Origin: Metabacillus kandeliae
GTDB taxonomy: Bacteria > Bacillota > Bacilli > Bacillales > Bacillaceae
Direction: 5' to 3'
Assembly (NCBI RefSeq): GCF_021166585.1
Contig: NZ_JAJOZE010000002.1
Location: forward strand, 62,001-126,000
DNA: 64,000 bases
Part shown: one piece after another, positions 26,611 through 43,576 of the stretch
Layout: every line of letters starts with the position of its first letter
How positions within the stretch are numbered: position 1 is the first letter of the stretch
Program-made: the position numbers and the translations under genes
The notes under the pieces: model-generated
Seen by the model: only the letters and a program-made list of their open reading frames with translations
Told to the model about the DNA's origin: nothing
Database searches by the model: none

Positions 26611-27250
26611 CAAACTTCACACTCTCATCAAGAAAAGATTCCTTTAAGGAATGCTTGGCTACCTTCATTTCGAAGTTCAGCCGCTCCACATCCTCCGCAA
26701 TCATCTGCTGCAGCACTTTCTCTATTGAATAAGAAAGCTCCTTTAAAATGTAGCTTGTTTCCCGCAATGATTCTTCAAGCTCCCATGTTTTGCTTGGGTG
26801 TGAGGACAGGAACGCATATTTTTCAGAAAGCTCTACGGCCGAATCAAGATACTTGTAATAAAAAGGCTCAGCTGCGTAAAAACGCTTCGGCTCTTTCAGG
26901 CATAGACGGTGGATTTTTCGTGCGGAGTGAATGAGATCAAGGCGCTGCCTGAGCTTTGACACGCTTCGGACAGAAACGAGCGCTCTGTTCATCCGCCAGA
27001 TTTTTTTGCTCGCCTCTTTTAAATTTTTGCTGATAAAATTGTATTCTTTTCTGCTCAGCTGATTCCTTGTCAAAAACTTCTGCTTTCTCACAGCTGATAA
27101 AGTTCCATAGCTTGCCGCACCGCCCGCAAGACCGATGCCGGCATCAATGAGAAACGGCTGATGGAAAAAAATCGTGCTCGTCAGCCATACGGCAAACGAT
27201 ACCGGGATCGCGAGGGACGTTCCTGCAAAAACTGTCATAAACCGGTTCAT
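26594..27250 (-). CDS. xpaC: XpaC family membrane protein
   Basis: This 218-residue protein has two N-terminal membrane spans (residues 5-25 and 32-50, with the glycine-rich AGIGLAGGAASYGTL) and a long helical cytoplasmic part. This is the 5-bromo-4-chloroindolyl phosphate hydrolysis (XpaC) family; despite that name no phosphatase motif is visible and the activity is unproven. It is the first gene of an xpaC-telA pair, overlapping telA by about 17 bp, which supports a joint role at the membrane. ATG 27250 follows AGGTGTGGAATAG. Confidence 0.88.
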   Translation of the reverse strand: MNRFMTVFAGTSLAIPVSFAVWLTSTIFFHQPFLIDAGIGLAGGAASYGTLSAVRKQKFLTRNQLSRKEYNFISKNLKEASKKIWRMNRALVSVRSVSKLRQRLDLIHSARKIHRLCLKEPKRFYAAEPFYYKYLDSAVELSEKYAFLSSHPSKTWELEESLRETSYILKELSYSIEKVLQQMIAEDVERLNFEMKVAKHSLKESFLDESVKFDDRIK

Positions 27251-27506
27251 CTATTCCACACCTCTTTAGTGAAGAGAATTTGAATATGGCTTTCTAACTA
27301 TTACGGCTCCATTGTCTGTTAAGTTTCGCTACTTATAGAATACCACGATCTTCCTTTTTACTATAGCGGAGCGGGAGGATTTTTTGAATGGCCTTTGAGT
27401 GTAGTTGGAGTAAGACTTGAGGCTTAGTTGGAGGGAATGAAAAAGAGCTGTCTGGAGTTTTAAGCATACAACGCGTTATTTTTGTAAAGTTCTCTTTTAA
27501 AATTAG

Positions 27507-27636
27507 CTGTTGATTTCCGCTGCAGGCGTCCGCTTTCCGCGGGCAGTGCGGGAGCCTCCTCATCGCTGCGCTCTTGCGGGGTCTCCCGTCACTTGCACTC
27601 CCGCAGGAGTCTCCCGCCTGCTGCTCCAATCAACAG
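27507..27636. repeat. Bacillus GTTGATT-type intergenic palindromic repeat
   Basis: A 130-bp element is bounded by perfect inverted ends CTGTTGATT / AATCAACAG. Inside is the wording found in many Bacillus genomes (TTTCCGCTGCAGGC, GGGAGACTCCTGCGGGAG, TTTCCGCGGGCAG), able to fold into a long hairpin. It carries no gene. It lies between the xpaC promoter region and the repeat array that follows; 27251-27506 shows nothing else. Confidence 0.8.
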
Positions 27637-27689
27637 GTGTGGGGACTTAGCTTTTTTCTATAACTTAAGTTTAAATAGGGTGTATATTC

Positions 27690-28430
27690 ATCTTTTATAG
27701 CTGCCCAAAAAGCAAAACCGGCTCTAAAATTCGCCAAAAAACATCCTTAGTTTTCACCAACGGACGGTTACAAGGACCCGCACTGAATTTTGAGCCAGAT
27801 CATTGAACCCAACCGCCTTATTGTGAGCCGCAAAATCCTCTTTTATAAAGTGAGAATTCCTTTTTCAACTCTGGCTCTCCCCCATATTCACCGAACCAGC
27901 TCTTATATTCACCAATCTGCAGCACATATTCACGAAACCGGCCTTCATATTCACCAAAACACCCTTTAATTTCACCAACGGCCAATTACAAGGATCCGCA
28001 CTGAATTTTGAGGCAGATCAGTGAACCTAGCTGCCTACAGAGAGCCGCAAAATTCCTTTTTATAAAGTGAAAACTCCTTTTTCAACTATGGCTCTCCGCG
28101 ATATTCACCGAACCAGCCCATATATTCACCAATCTCCACCACATATTCACGAAACCGGCCTTCATATTCACCAAAACACCCTTTAATTTCACCAACGGCC
28201 GGTTACAAGGAACTGCTCTGAATTTTGAGCCAGATCAGTGAACCCAGCTGCCTACAGAGAGCCGCAAAATCCCCTTTTATAAAGTGAAAATTCCTTTTTC
28301 AACTCTGGCTCTCTTCCATATTCACTGAACCTGCCCATATATTCGCCATTCTCAAGCACATATTCACCTAACCGCCTCTCATATTCGCCAAAACACCCTT
28401 TAATTTCACCAACGGCCGGTTACAAAGTCC
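27690..28430. repeat. Tandem 217-bp repeat array with 21-bp phased TATTCACC keywords
   Basis: Three units, aligned on TTTTTCAACT at 27861, 28078 and 28295, repeat at exactly 217 bp, with a partial fourth. In the first unit ATATTCAC-like keywords start at 27884, 27905, 27926, 27947 and 27968, exactly 21 bp apart. The non-keyword part of each unit runs from GGTTACAAGG through GAGCCGCAAAA and TATAAAGTG to CTTTTTCAACTCTGGCTC. Related non-keyword parts occur at 49815-50125 and, inverted, at 62955-63890. No open frame spans the array. Confidence 0.88.
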
Positions 28431-28440
28431 CCTCTCAAAC

Positions 28441-28473
28441 AAAAAGAGCAGAAGGAGCAATCGCTCCTTCTGC
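28441..28473 (-). terminator. Terminator of katE
   Basis: The stem GCAGAAGGAGC / GCTCCTTCTGC is followed on the minus strand by TTTTTGTTT. Confidence 0.9.
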
Positions 28474-28480
28474 CTCTCCT

Positions 28481-30499
28481 TTATACCAGCTCCCGATCCC
28501 AATGACGGTGCGCTGCAACTGCGCTGATGAATGAATCAGCAAAGCCTACTGTATCATTTCCAGTCACGATTCCTGGACTGCCTGCGAACTTTTCAAGGTA
28601 TTTTCCTCCTTCACCTGTTGCCCCGATTGGCTTAAAGTGGGAGAAGGCTTCCATGATAAAGTAAGCTGCGTCCTGCTGGAACTTCTTGCTTTCATTGCTT
28701 CCGCCTGCTACATACAGGGCATCAAACAAGACAGAGTCACAAGTAAGGAACGTGTGCTTTACCTTAAGCTCTGTTCCATCGGCTCCTTTCAGCTGACCAA
28801 GCTTGTTGCTGATCACTTCCGGCTGAAGTCCCCGCGCCTTCAACGCCTCCACAACTTCCGCTGCTTCTTTTCCGAAGCCGTCGCCTGCAACAACGCCGAC
28901 TTTTCTTGTATCTGGCTTTTTCTTCGTATTTTCCATGCTGAGCGCCGGAGAGGATTTGGTAACACCAGTTCCGGTTCCTTCAGGTACTTTCGCTCCGATT
29001 GCCTCAGCGACTGGACGTATAAGATCAGGGCTCACGTTGACAAACATGTCCACGACCTGCTGCTGGACTGAAGGGCTTTCCACTTTGCCGAGTTCAAAGC
29101 TGAAGGCTTCGATAATGTGTTCTTTTTCAGGCTCGCTCATGCTGTTCCAGAAAAGCGTTGCCTGTGAAAAGTGATCCTTGAAGCTTTCACTTCTTTTGCG
29201 GACTTTACGGCCTTCCACCTTTTCCTGGTAGTGGGAGTAGCCGCCTTCTGCCTCACTTGCAGGAGCAGGCGTGTTCCCGGCAAGGGAGTTTTTATGATAG
29301 CTGACTTGTCCAACGTTGATTGTATGGCGCCCGTAGCCGTCGCGCTGGTTGTTAAAAAACGGGCAGACCGGACGGTTGATCGGCAGCTCATGAAAATTCG
29401 GGCCGCCAAGGCGGATCAGCTGGGTATCTGTGTAGGAAAACAAGCGTCCTTGCAGGAGCGGATCATTTGTGAAATCAATTCCCGGCACGACATGTCCCGG
29501 ATGAAAAGCCACCTGTTCAGTCTCTGCAAACACATTGTCCACGTTCCGGTTCAAAGTCATTTTTCCGACAATTTTCACAGGAATATCCTCTTCTGGCCAG
29601 AGCTTTGTTGGATCCAAAAGGTCAAAGTCAAAATTGAATTCGTCTTTTTCCTCGACTACTTGTATGCCAAGCTCGAATTCAGGAAAGTCGCCATTTTCAA
29701 TCGCTTCAGAAAGGTCGCGGCGGTGGAAATCCGGATCCTTCCCGGAAATTTTCTGGGCTTCATCCCATACAAGGCCATGTGTGCCAAGCACCGGCTTCCA
29801 GTGAAATTTCACAAAATGGGCTTTCCCCTCTTCATTTACAAGGCGGAAGGTATGTACACCAAAGCCTTCCATCATCCGGAAGCTTCTTGGAACAGCTCTG
29901 TCAGACATTGCCCACATCACCATATGAGCAGATTCCTGATTGTTGGCGATAAAATCCCAGAATGTATCATGCGCTGAAGCTGCCTGCGGAATTTCGTTAT
30001 GAGGCTCAGGCTTTAATGCGTGCACTAAGTCCGGAAATTTGATCGCATCCTGGATAAAGAATACCGGAATGTTGTTGCCGACCAAGTCATAGTTTCCTTC
30101 CTCTGTATAAAACTTTGTGGCAAAACCGCGCGCATCCCGGACTGTTTCAGCCGAACCGCGTGATCCTGCTACAGTGGAGAAGCGCACAAAAACAGGGGTC
30201 TTTACAGACGGATCCTGCAGAAATTTTGCTTTTGTATATTTTTTCATGGATTCGTAAACCTGAAATTCGCCATGAGCGGCATATCCGCGGGCATGCACAA
30301 TGCGTTCCGGAATCCGTTCATGGTCAAAATGCGTCATTTTTTCTCTGAAATGAAAATCCTCCATTAAGGTAGGACCGCGTTCTCCGGCCTTTAAAGAGAA
30401 CTCATCCTCTGCCATCTTTAAACCCTGGTTCGTCGTAAGCTTCTGGCCTTCGTCTTTTACCCGATACTGCTCAAGCTGTTCATCTTTTTTGCTGGACAT
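28481..30499 (-). CDS. katE: Large-subunit catalase KatE (HPII type)
   Basis: This 672-residue clade-2 catalase breaks down hydrogen peroxide. Distal-side His69 (RIVHARGYAAHGEF) and Asn143 (GNNIPVFFIQD) are present, and the proximal tyrosine is in GRLFSYTDTQLIRLG. After the core (to about 500) comes the extra C-terminal flavodoxin/glutamine-amidotransferase-like domain of large catalases (RKVGVVAGDGFGKEAAEVVE to the end). It is close in length to B. subtilis KatE (about 686). A sigma-B-type promoter lies upstream, fitting a general-stress catalase. ATG 30499 follows AAGGGAGGATGCAAG. It is monocistronic. Confidence 0.95.
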   Translation of the reverse strand: MSSKKDEQLEQYRVKDEGQKLTTNQGLKMAEDEFSLKAGERGPTLMEDFHFREKMTHFDHERIPERIVHARGYAAHGEFQVYESMKKYTKAKFLQDPSVKTPVFVRFSTVAGSRGSAETVRDARGFATKFYTEEGNYDLVGNNIPVFFIQDAIKFPDLVHALKPEPHNEIPQAASAHDTFWDFIANNQESAHMVMWAMSDRAVPRSFRMMEGFGVHTFRLVNEEGKAHFVKFHWKPVLGTHGLVWDEAQKISGKDPDFHRRDLSEAIENGDFPEFELGIQVVEEKDEFNFDFDLLDPTKLWPEEDIPVKIVGKMTLNRNVDNVFAETEQVAFHPGHVVPGIDFTNDPLLQGRLFSYTDTQLIRLGGPNFHELPINRPVCPFFNNQRDGYGRHTINVGQVSYHKNSLAGNTPAPASEAEGGYSHYQEKVEGRKVRKRSESFKDHFSQATLFWNSMSEPEKEHIIEAFSFELGKVESPSVQQQVVDMFVNVSPDLIRPVAEAIGAKVPEGTGTGVTKSSPALSMENTKKKPDTRKVGVVAGDGFGKEAAEVVEALKARGLQPEVISNKLGQLKGADGTELKVKHTFLTCDSVLFDALYVAGGSNESKKFQQDAAYFIMEAFSHFKPIGATGEGGKYLEKFAGSPGIVTGNDTVGFADSFISAVAAHRHWDRELV

Positions 30500-30557
30500 C
30501 TTGCATCCTCCCTTAAGGCAAAAAATTCGATCCTAAACAAGCAATCATCCTTTTTCT

Positions 30558-30582
30558 TTACCCTTAAGGAAAAGAAGCAAAC
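30558..30582 (-). promoter_or_regulatory. Sigma-B-type promoter of katE
   Basis: On the minus strand GTTTGC is followed after 13 bp by GGGTAA, close to the sigma-B consensus GTTTAA-N12-14-GGGTAT. Transcription would start about 50 bp before katE. Confidence 0.8.
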
Positions 30583-30613
30583 AGCTAATTTGGCAGAATT
30601 TATAGAAAAATGT

Positions 30614-31690
30614 CTATTTCCCTTTCAGCAAACCTTCGAGATACGCTTTATTATGAAGATAATTGGCATCATTCGGCCTGAATTTCCCCGCCTCTTCATT
30701 ATGGAAATTGGCTTTCTCGTAATCTCCAATTCTGTCGTAGCATACGCAAAGCTGGATATGCGGCAGCCAGGTGGAGTAGGCTCTGTTCTGAAATCCCCAG
30801 TTGGAGGAAGGCACCTCTGATTCAATCGCCAGCTTATACCAGTTGATCGCCTGATGGAAAAGCCCTTTTTCAAACAAATAGTAGCCAAGCCTGAAGCACG
30901 CCTCAGGACGGGGAACGTCATACAAAAAAGTTCGGAGGACAGACTGTATGCTTTTGTCTTTGTCGCTCAGCACCTCATAGCAGTCAGCGAGTTTGCTGCA
31001 GGCGCCGATGTTGTCCTCGACCCAGCCCTGCCCTGTTTTCAGAAACTCCTCGTATTTTTCTGCCGCGCGCTTGAATTTTCTGTGGTCTTTTAACTCATTG
31101 GCAAAATAATAAAGATCCCTTGGCGAAAAGACTTCCCCCTGCTTAAGGCGGTTTTCATAGATTCGCAGGTTCCTGTCTGAATCATGGTGAATGCTTTTAT
31201 GGGAAACGGCAATGTCCGAGTTGAAAATATTCCCGAATACTTCAAGATACTCATGAACCGCGCCGATCCATTGAAATTGCCTGTTTCTTTTCACAAGACG
31301 GTTCCGCCTCAGGCTTGAGGTTACATTGCCGTGATCATCAAAAGCAAGGTGATATTCCATCGTGACAGAGTCATAGGCGGGGTCCAATGTTTTTTTCAGT
31401 TTTTTAAACTTCTCCCTGTCACTTTCAAGGAACACATCATCTGCGTCAAGCCAGAGAATGTATTCCTTTGTCGCTTTCGTAAAGGCAAAATTGCGCGCCT
31501 TCGCAAAATCATCCACCCATTTAAAATCGAAAATCCGCTTTGTATATTTCCCTGCAATTTCTTTTGTTTTATCCGTTGATCCTGTATCGATAATATTAAT
31601 TTCATCGGCAATATCCCTGACCGATTCCAGGCACCGGCCAAGAGAATCCTCCTCATTTTTAACAATCATGCATAAACTGATAGTAACCAA
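30614..31690 (-). CDS. GT2 glycosyltransferase with C-terminal TPR
   Basis: The 358-residue protein has a GT-A domain: ISLCMIVKNEEDSLGRCLES at the start, EINIIDTGSTDKT, and the metal-binding DADD (82-85, ILWLDADDVF). It is followed by a TPR-like tail from about residue 190. Such GT2-TPR enzymes transfer a sugar to peptides or proteins. I place the start at TTG 31690, with AGGAGGAGC nine bases upstream; the longer frame to ATG 31840 would enter the divergent gene and has no ribosome site. It lies head-to-head with the GT-D gene beside the collagen-like gene cluster. Confidence 0.85.
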   Translation of the reverse strand: MVTISLCMIVKNEEDSLGRCLESVRDIADEINIIDTGSTDKTKEIAGKYTKRIFDFKWVDDFAKARNFAFTKATKEYILWLDADDVFLESDREKFKKLKKTLDPAYDSVTMEYHLAFDDHGNVTSSLRRNRLVKRNRQFQWIGAVHEYLEVFGNIFNSDIAVSHKSIHHDSDRNLRIYENRLKQGEVFSPRDLYYFANELKDHRKFKRAAEKYEEFLKTGQGWVEDNIGACSKLADCYEVLSDKDKSIQSVLRTFLYDVPRPEACFRLGYYLFEKGLFHQAINWYKLAIESEVPSSNWGFQNRAYSTWLPHIQLCVCYDRIGDYEKANFHNEEAGKFRPNDANYLHNKAYLEGLLKGK

Positions 31691-31774
31691 TGCTGTCAGC
31701 TCCTCCTCCGATTCTTCACCAATATGTATGCAGCTGAAACTTGTATAAAGAACCGGAAGGAAACAGGCGAAAGG

Positions 31775-32659
31775 ATGGATGTTGTGTATTATTACGATGA
31801 AAAGGTTTGGGAGAGGATCGAACTTATCGGTGTTCCCCATCTCGGCATAGTGGAGGACGCTTATTACATGGGCGGCGAATACAAAGTGGATCAGGCTGTC
31901 GGCGAAGCAAGGCTATTGCCGTTTTGCCTTGATGACATTATAAAAGCGGGCATTGAAAAGCTCGCAGGGGAGATCATCCCGCTTCAGACAGTCGATGCAG
32001 TAGAAAAAAAAATTAGAGATAGACTAAAAGACGGCAATGGATTCTCCTTTATCAGAATGGGAGACGGAGAATTGGTTACCCTTGCCCACGACATTCTGGT
32101 TTCTACAGAGCAGCTGAAGGCTTTTCCTCATTTTGATTTTCTTCAATATGCAGGCGTCCATATTCCAGATCCTGAGTCACGCGATCAGCTACTGCAATGT
32201 GTAGCAGATGCTGACTTAATCGGCATACCTGTTGTCAGGTTTCCAAGCTACCAGACGATGTTCATAAAGCTTGCGCAGCACCACGGATGGCCTCTGAAGC
32301 AGATGGCGCTGACCGGTTCCTCAGTCAATTACTTTTTGAGCAGAACCACTCTATATGATCACATTCTCAAAAACTGCCGCGTTCTTTTAATCGGCAACAG
32401 AATGGCGGAGGGGAAAAATTTTTTCGAGGCTCTTGGCTACAATCAAATTGCCGGTGTCATCCCGGTCAACGGCATCAAGGATGTGCCGAATGCTTTAGCA
32501 GAAGCCGCCAAATACGAATTCGACGCTGCCTTTGTATCAGCAGGGATTTCAGCCAACCCCATCTGCACAGCCCTCGCCAAACAAAAAAAGACAGCCCTTG
32601 ATTTCGGCCATCTGATGGATGAACTGCTGAAAGGAACGTATACGCTGCGGAGAGAATAA
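31775..32659 (+). CDS. GT-D-fold glycosyltransferase (DUF1792-like)
   Basis: The 294-residue protein contains FSFIRMGDGELVTLA (residues 90-104), the DGE signature of the GT-D fold first described for the DUF1792 domain of a streptococcal glycosyltransferase. Other typical stretches are IGIPVVRFPSYQ, CRVLLIGNRMAEGK and AAFVSAGISANPICTALAKQ. In streptococci this fold extends the O-glycan on a serine-rich adhesin. The start at ATG 31775 is chosen because the frame before it overlaps the divergent GT2; its ribosome site is poor. It converges on the first collagen-like gene through a shared terminator, so an action on those proteins is plausible but inferred. Confidence 0.8.
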   Translation: MDVVYYYDEKVWERIELIGVPHLGIVEDAYYMGGEYKVDQAVGEARLLPFCLDDIIKAGIEKLAGEIIPLQTVDAVEKKIRDRLKDGNGFSFIRMGDGELVTLAHDILVSTEQLKAFPHFDFLQYAGVHIPDPESRDQLLQCVADADLIGIPVVRFPSYQTMFIKLAQHHGWPLKQMALTGSSVNYFLSRTTLYDHILKNCRVLLIGNRMAEGKNFFEALGYNQIAGVIPVNGIKDVPNALAEAAKYEFDAAFVSAGISANPICTALAKQKKTALDFGHLMDELLKGTYTLRRE

Positions 32660-32662
32660 CAG

Positions 32663-32699
32663 AAAAAACGGACACTGCAAAAACCAGTGTCCGTTTTTT
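32663..32699. terminator. Bidirectional terminator
   Basis: A 14-bp perfect stem AAAAAACGGACACTG-like / CAGTGTCCGTTTTTT lies between the GT-D gene and the convergent collagen-like gene. Confidence 0.9.
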
Positions 32700-32706
32700 C
32701 TTTCCA

Positions 32707-35703
<2,997 letters not shown>

Positions 35704-35748
35704 GCAGATTAACACATTGACTAGCAAAACGGTTTAAAATCAATTTTA

Positions 35749-37267
<1,519 letters not shown>

Positions 37268-37295
37268 GAAACAGATCTGAAAAACAATCTGTCTC
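37268..37295 (-). terminator. Terminator of the stand-alone head gene
   Basis: On the minus strand GAGACAGAT pairs with ATCTGTTTC (one wobble), followed by TTTTTTC. Confidence 0.75.
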
Positions 37296-37304
37296 CCAAT
37301 GCGT

Positions 37305-38519
37305 TTACCAATTCTCTGTTACACGAAAAACAGCTGTCACTGTGTTTTCCCCGCCAGCCCCAAGGGTAGCCACCGCAAGAGTAACAAATAAATTATCCGG
37401 CACTTCAAAATCCAAAAGCTCCTGAGTAATTAAGACACGTGATGATTCTTCACCTACTCCTGCTCCAGCAAGTCCCTGGTAAACTACTTCTCCTCCTGTA
37501 ATCGAGGTAGCAGTTGTGTTTACAAGCAATGCGGTCTCATTTGTCGGTATATTGGTTGTTGCAGTAGGAAAGTTAACAAATGCACCATTTATCGTTCCAC
37601 CAACAAGGATTTGAAAAGCCAAATCTGCATCTGTCAAAATCTCTACGGATTCAAGAGTTATTTGAACTGAGTTCGGTCTTGCCGAGCCAGCCGGAAAGAC
37701 CGGCTTCCGGTTAAAAGAAATAAGCGGAACAAGAGTCGATGTGACGTTTGTCACTGTTCTTCTTTCTGAAGTGATGCGGAATACCGGATCAAATTTACCG
37801 ATAATGCTGTATTGTCTGCCGCCTACAAACAGGCTGAAGGCAGCTCCAGTGCCGTTATTATTTACTTCAGCCCTTAACGGAAGGTTCGGGTCAATAAAGC
37901 TTGTTTGCCCAACTGGGTTAAACCTGTGAACCGTTACAACTTCCTGAGCGCCTGTGGTCGGATCTGGAAGTACGACACGGAATTCAATAATCCCGTACCC
38001 GTACCAGGTGAACACAATCTGAAAAATATTGCCCTTTGCCAGGTTTAAAGTGGCGCCGCTCGGTCCTGTTCCATTTAGTGGGTCTACATTCCAGGATGCT
38101 TGAGGAATAACGGTATCGGCACCGCCCCGGCGCACTGCCACAAACACGCCGGTACTGCTTGTGCCGAAAAAGGCGCCGTTCTGGCTGTCATAAAGCCCCC
38201 ATCTGGCAAACTGCCCGCCGGCCGGAGCAGAAGGAATGCGCACTCCAATTCCTGCTTCGCATCCGTACCCTGGTTCGTAGCGGCCGCGCTCAGCGCTGTC
38301 CAGAATCGCAAAGTCAGATGCACCGGCTGCGGTACTGACAACATATTCGGTTGAAGTATTGGTTACTGTTCCGCCGCCGTTTACGGTCACAATATCCCGA
38401 AGTGTTGAGACACCGTAAACAGAGGTCAATTCTATAACAGGAGATTTTCTTGCAACCCTGAGCTCGTCAAACTGGGAACTGACATCAGGACCTACATTAT
38501 TAATGCTGATATCTGCCAC
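37305..38519 (-). CDS. Stand-alone copy of a collagen-protein head domain
   Basis: This 404-residue protein is clearly homologous over its whole length to the C-terminal head (residues about 381-782) of the next protein. Shared stretches include [34 protein letters not shown] followed by [40 protein letters not shown] and a terminal FRVTE-W. It lacks the N-terminal domain and the collagen stalk. The fold is beta-rich and its family is not one I can name; no enzyme motif is visible. The start is GTG 38519 after AAGGAGGATACTTT. It lies 69 bp after the longer gene, with only a hairpin lacking a T-tract between, so the two are probably co-transcribed. Confidence 0.85.
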   Translation of the reverse strand: MADISINNVGPDVSSQFDELRVARKSPVIELTSVYGVSTLRDIVTVNGGGTVTNTSTEYVVSTAAGASDFAILDSAERGRYEPGYGCEAGIGVRIPSAPAGGQFARWGLYDSQNGAFFGTSSTGVFVAVRRGGADTVIPQASWNVDPLNGTGPSGATLNLAKGNIFQIVFTWYGYGIIEFRVVLPDPTTGAQEVVTVHRFNPVGQTSFIDPNLPLRAEVNNNGTGAAFSLFVGGRQYSIIGKFDPVFRITSERRTVTNVTSTLVPLISFNRKPVFPAGSARPNSVQITLESVEILTDADLAFQILVGGTINGAFVNFPTATTNIPTNETALLVNTTATSITGGEVVYQGLAGAGVGEESSRVLITQELLDFEVPDNLFVTLAVATLGAGGENTVTAVFRVTENW

Positions 38520-38552
38520 AAAGTATCCTCCTTTTCTGTTATTTGTACTTCG

Positions 38553-38575
38553 GGAAGACTGTTATCCAGCCTTCC
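38553..38575 (-). other. Intercistronic stem-loop without T-tract
   Basis: GGAAGGCTG / CAGTCTTCC form a 9-bp stem with one wobble. Without a T-run it more likely protects the upstream message than terminates it. Confidence 0.5.
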
Positions 38576-38588
38576 TTTAAAACTATGG

Positions 38589-40958
<2,370 letters not shown>

Positions 40959-41062
40959 CTATTAAAATTTTGAATCCCTCCATCCTATGCTTGTTCCACT
41001 TCAGTTGCCTTAGGGGGATGTATTAATTTTCAATTAAATCTCTGTTTTGTAAGACGCAAAAA

Positions 41063-41089
41063 AGGAATACTGCCCGGAACAGTATCCCT
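41063..41089 (-). terminator. Terminator of the 610-residue collagen-like gene
   Basis: The stem AGGAATACTG / CAGTATCCCT has one wobble and is followed on the minus strand by TTTTTTGCG. It is nearly identical to the terminator at 43136-43163. Confidence 0.8.
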
Positions 41090-41183
41090 CGTTTACTATT
41101 TTACTTTTTGAATCGCTAAATCTTTTTTGGAAAAGATAGTGAATTTGATCCTAGAATTTAATCAAATTCAGGTTTCTGGTTGA

Positions 41184-43025
<1,842 letters not shown>

Positions 43026-43135
43026 TTAATCCTCCAATCTGCAAATTCAGTTCTGTCTATTCTATGAATAATGCAAGCTGTGGGATATGGTTTTTTGACT
43101 CAATAATCATTAATTATGTTTTCACCCAGCAAAAA

Positions 43136-43163
43136 AGGAATACTGCCCAGGGACAGTATTCCT
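43136..43163 (-). terminator. Terminator of the 75-residue gene
   Basis: The stem AGGAATACTG / CAGTATTCCT is followed on the minus strand by TTTTTTGC. Confidence 0.85.
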
Positions 43164-43222
43164 CTCTTCTATAACTATTGAAATGTTGAAATCGCTCATT
43201 TTATTTAAGGAAATAGAGGAGG

Positions 43223-43450
43223 TTATCGGCTGTTGGCAATTTTTCTGTAAAGGGAGACAACTTTTCGGTTTTTCTGCTCCTTTTGCTTTGGCCAGTCCTC
43301 GTACAGCTTATAAGTTAAATTAATTTCATCCATTAATGCAGCCAGTCTAAACATTTTTTGCTTTCTATCCATTGCACGATTGATGACAATAGATTCATAA
43401 TCCTTATGGATTTCGTATAGTGATCTTATTCTAACTCCTCCTGACTCCAT
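43223..43450 (-). CDS. Small hypothetical protein
   Basis: The frame gives 75 residues, mostly helical and charged (LYEIHKDYESIVINRAMDRK, MFRLAALMDEINLTYKLY, VVSLYRKIANSR). ATG 43450 is preceded by AAGGGAAATAG. A strong AGGAGG lies just inside the frame, so the true start may be a few codons later at a non-standard codon. A clear terminator follows at 43136-43163, which supports a real transcript. I do not recognise the family. It lies just upstream of the collagen cluster on the same strand. Confidence 0.6.
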   Translation of the reverse strand: MESGGVRIRSLYEIHKDYESIVINRAMDRKQKMFRLAALMDEINLTYKLYEDWPKQKEQKNRKVVSLYRKIANSR

Positions 43451-43576
43451 CTATTTCCCTTGTATCTCTAATAGCCCCTATCCTGATTTGTTAAACGCAC
43501 CAATTCATACAGAAGGTTTACATTTCTTCAATAATGGCAACTGTTGAAAGAAAAGAGATCAATAGGGGGTGCCGGG

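Noticed and set aside
27333-27629. Minus-strand frame of 98 residues
   Set aside because: It mainly reads through the GTTGATT-type Bacillus repeat, whose GC-rich hairpin gives open frames by chance.
27690-28430. Possible CRISPR array
   Set aside because: The repeat step of 21 bp leaves no room for 30-bp spacers, the variable parts recur between units, and no cas gene is present.
31691-31840. N-terminal extension of the GT2 glycosyltransferase
   Set aside because: It overlaps the divergent GT-D gene, and an AGGAGG site stands before TTG 31690 at the conserved start of the GT2 fold.
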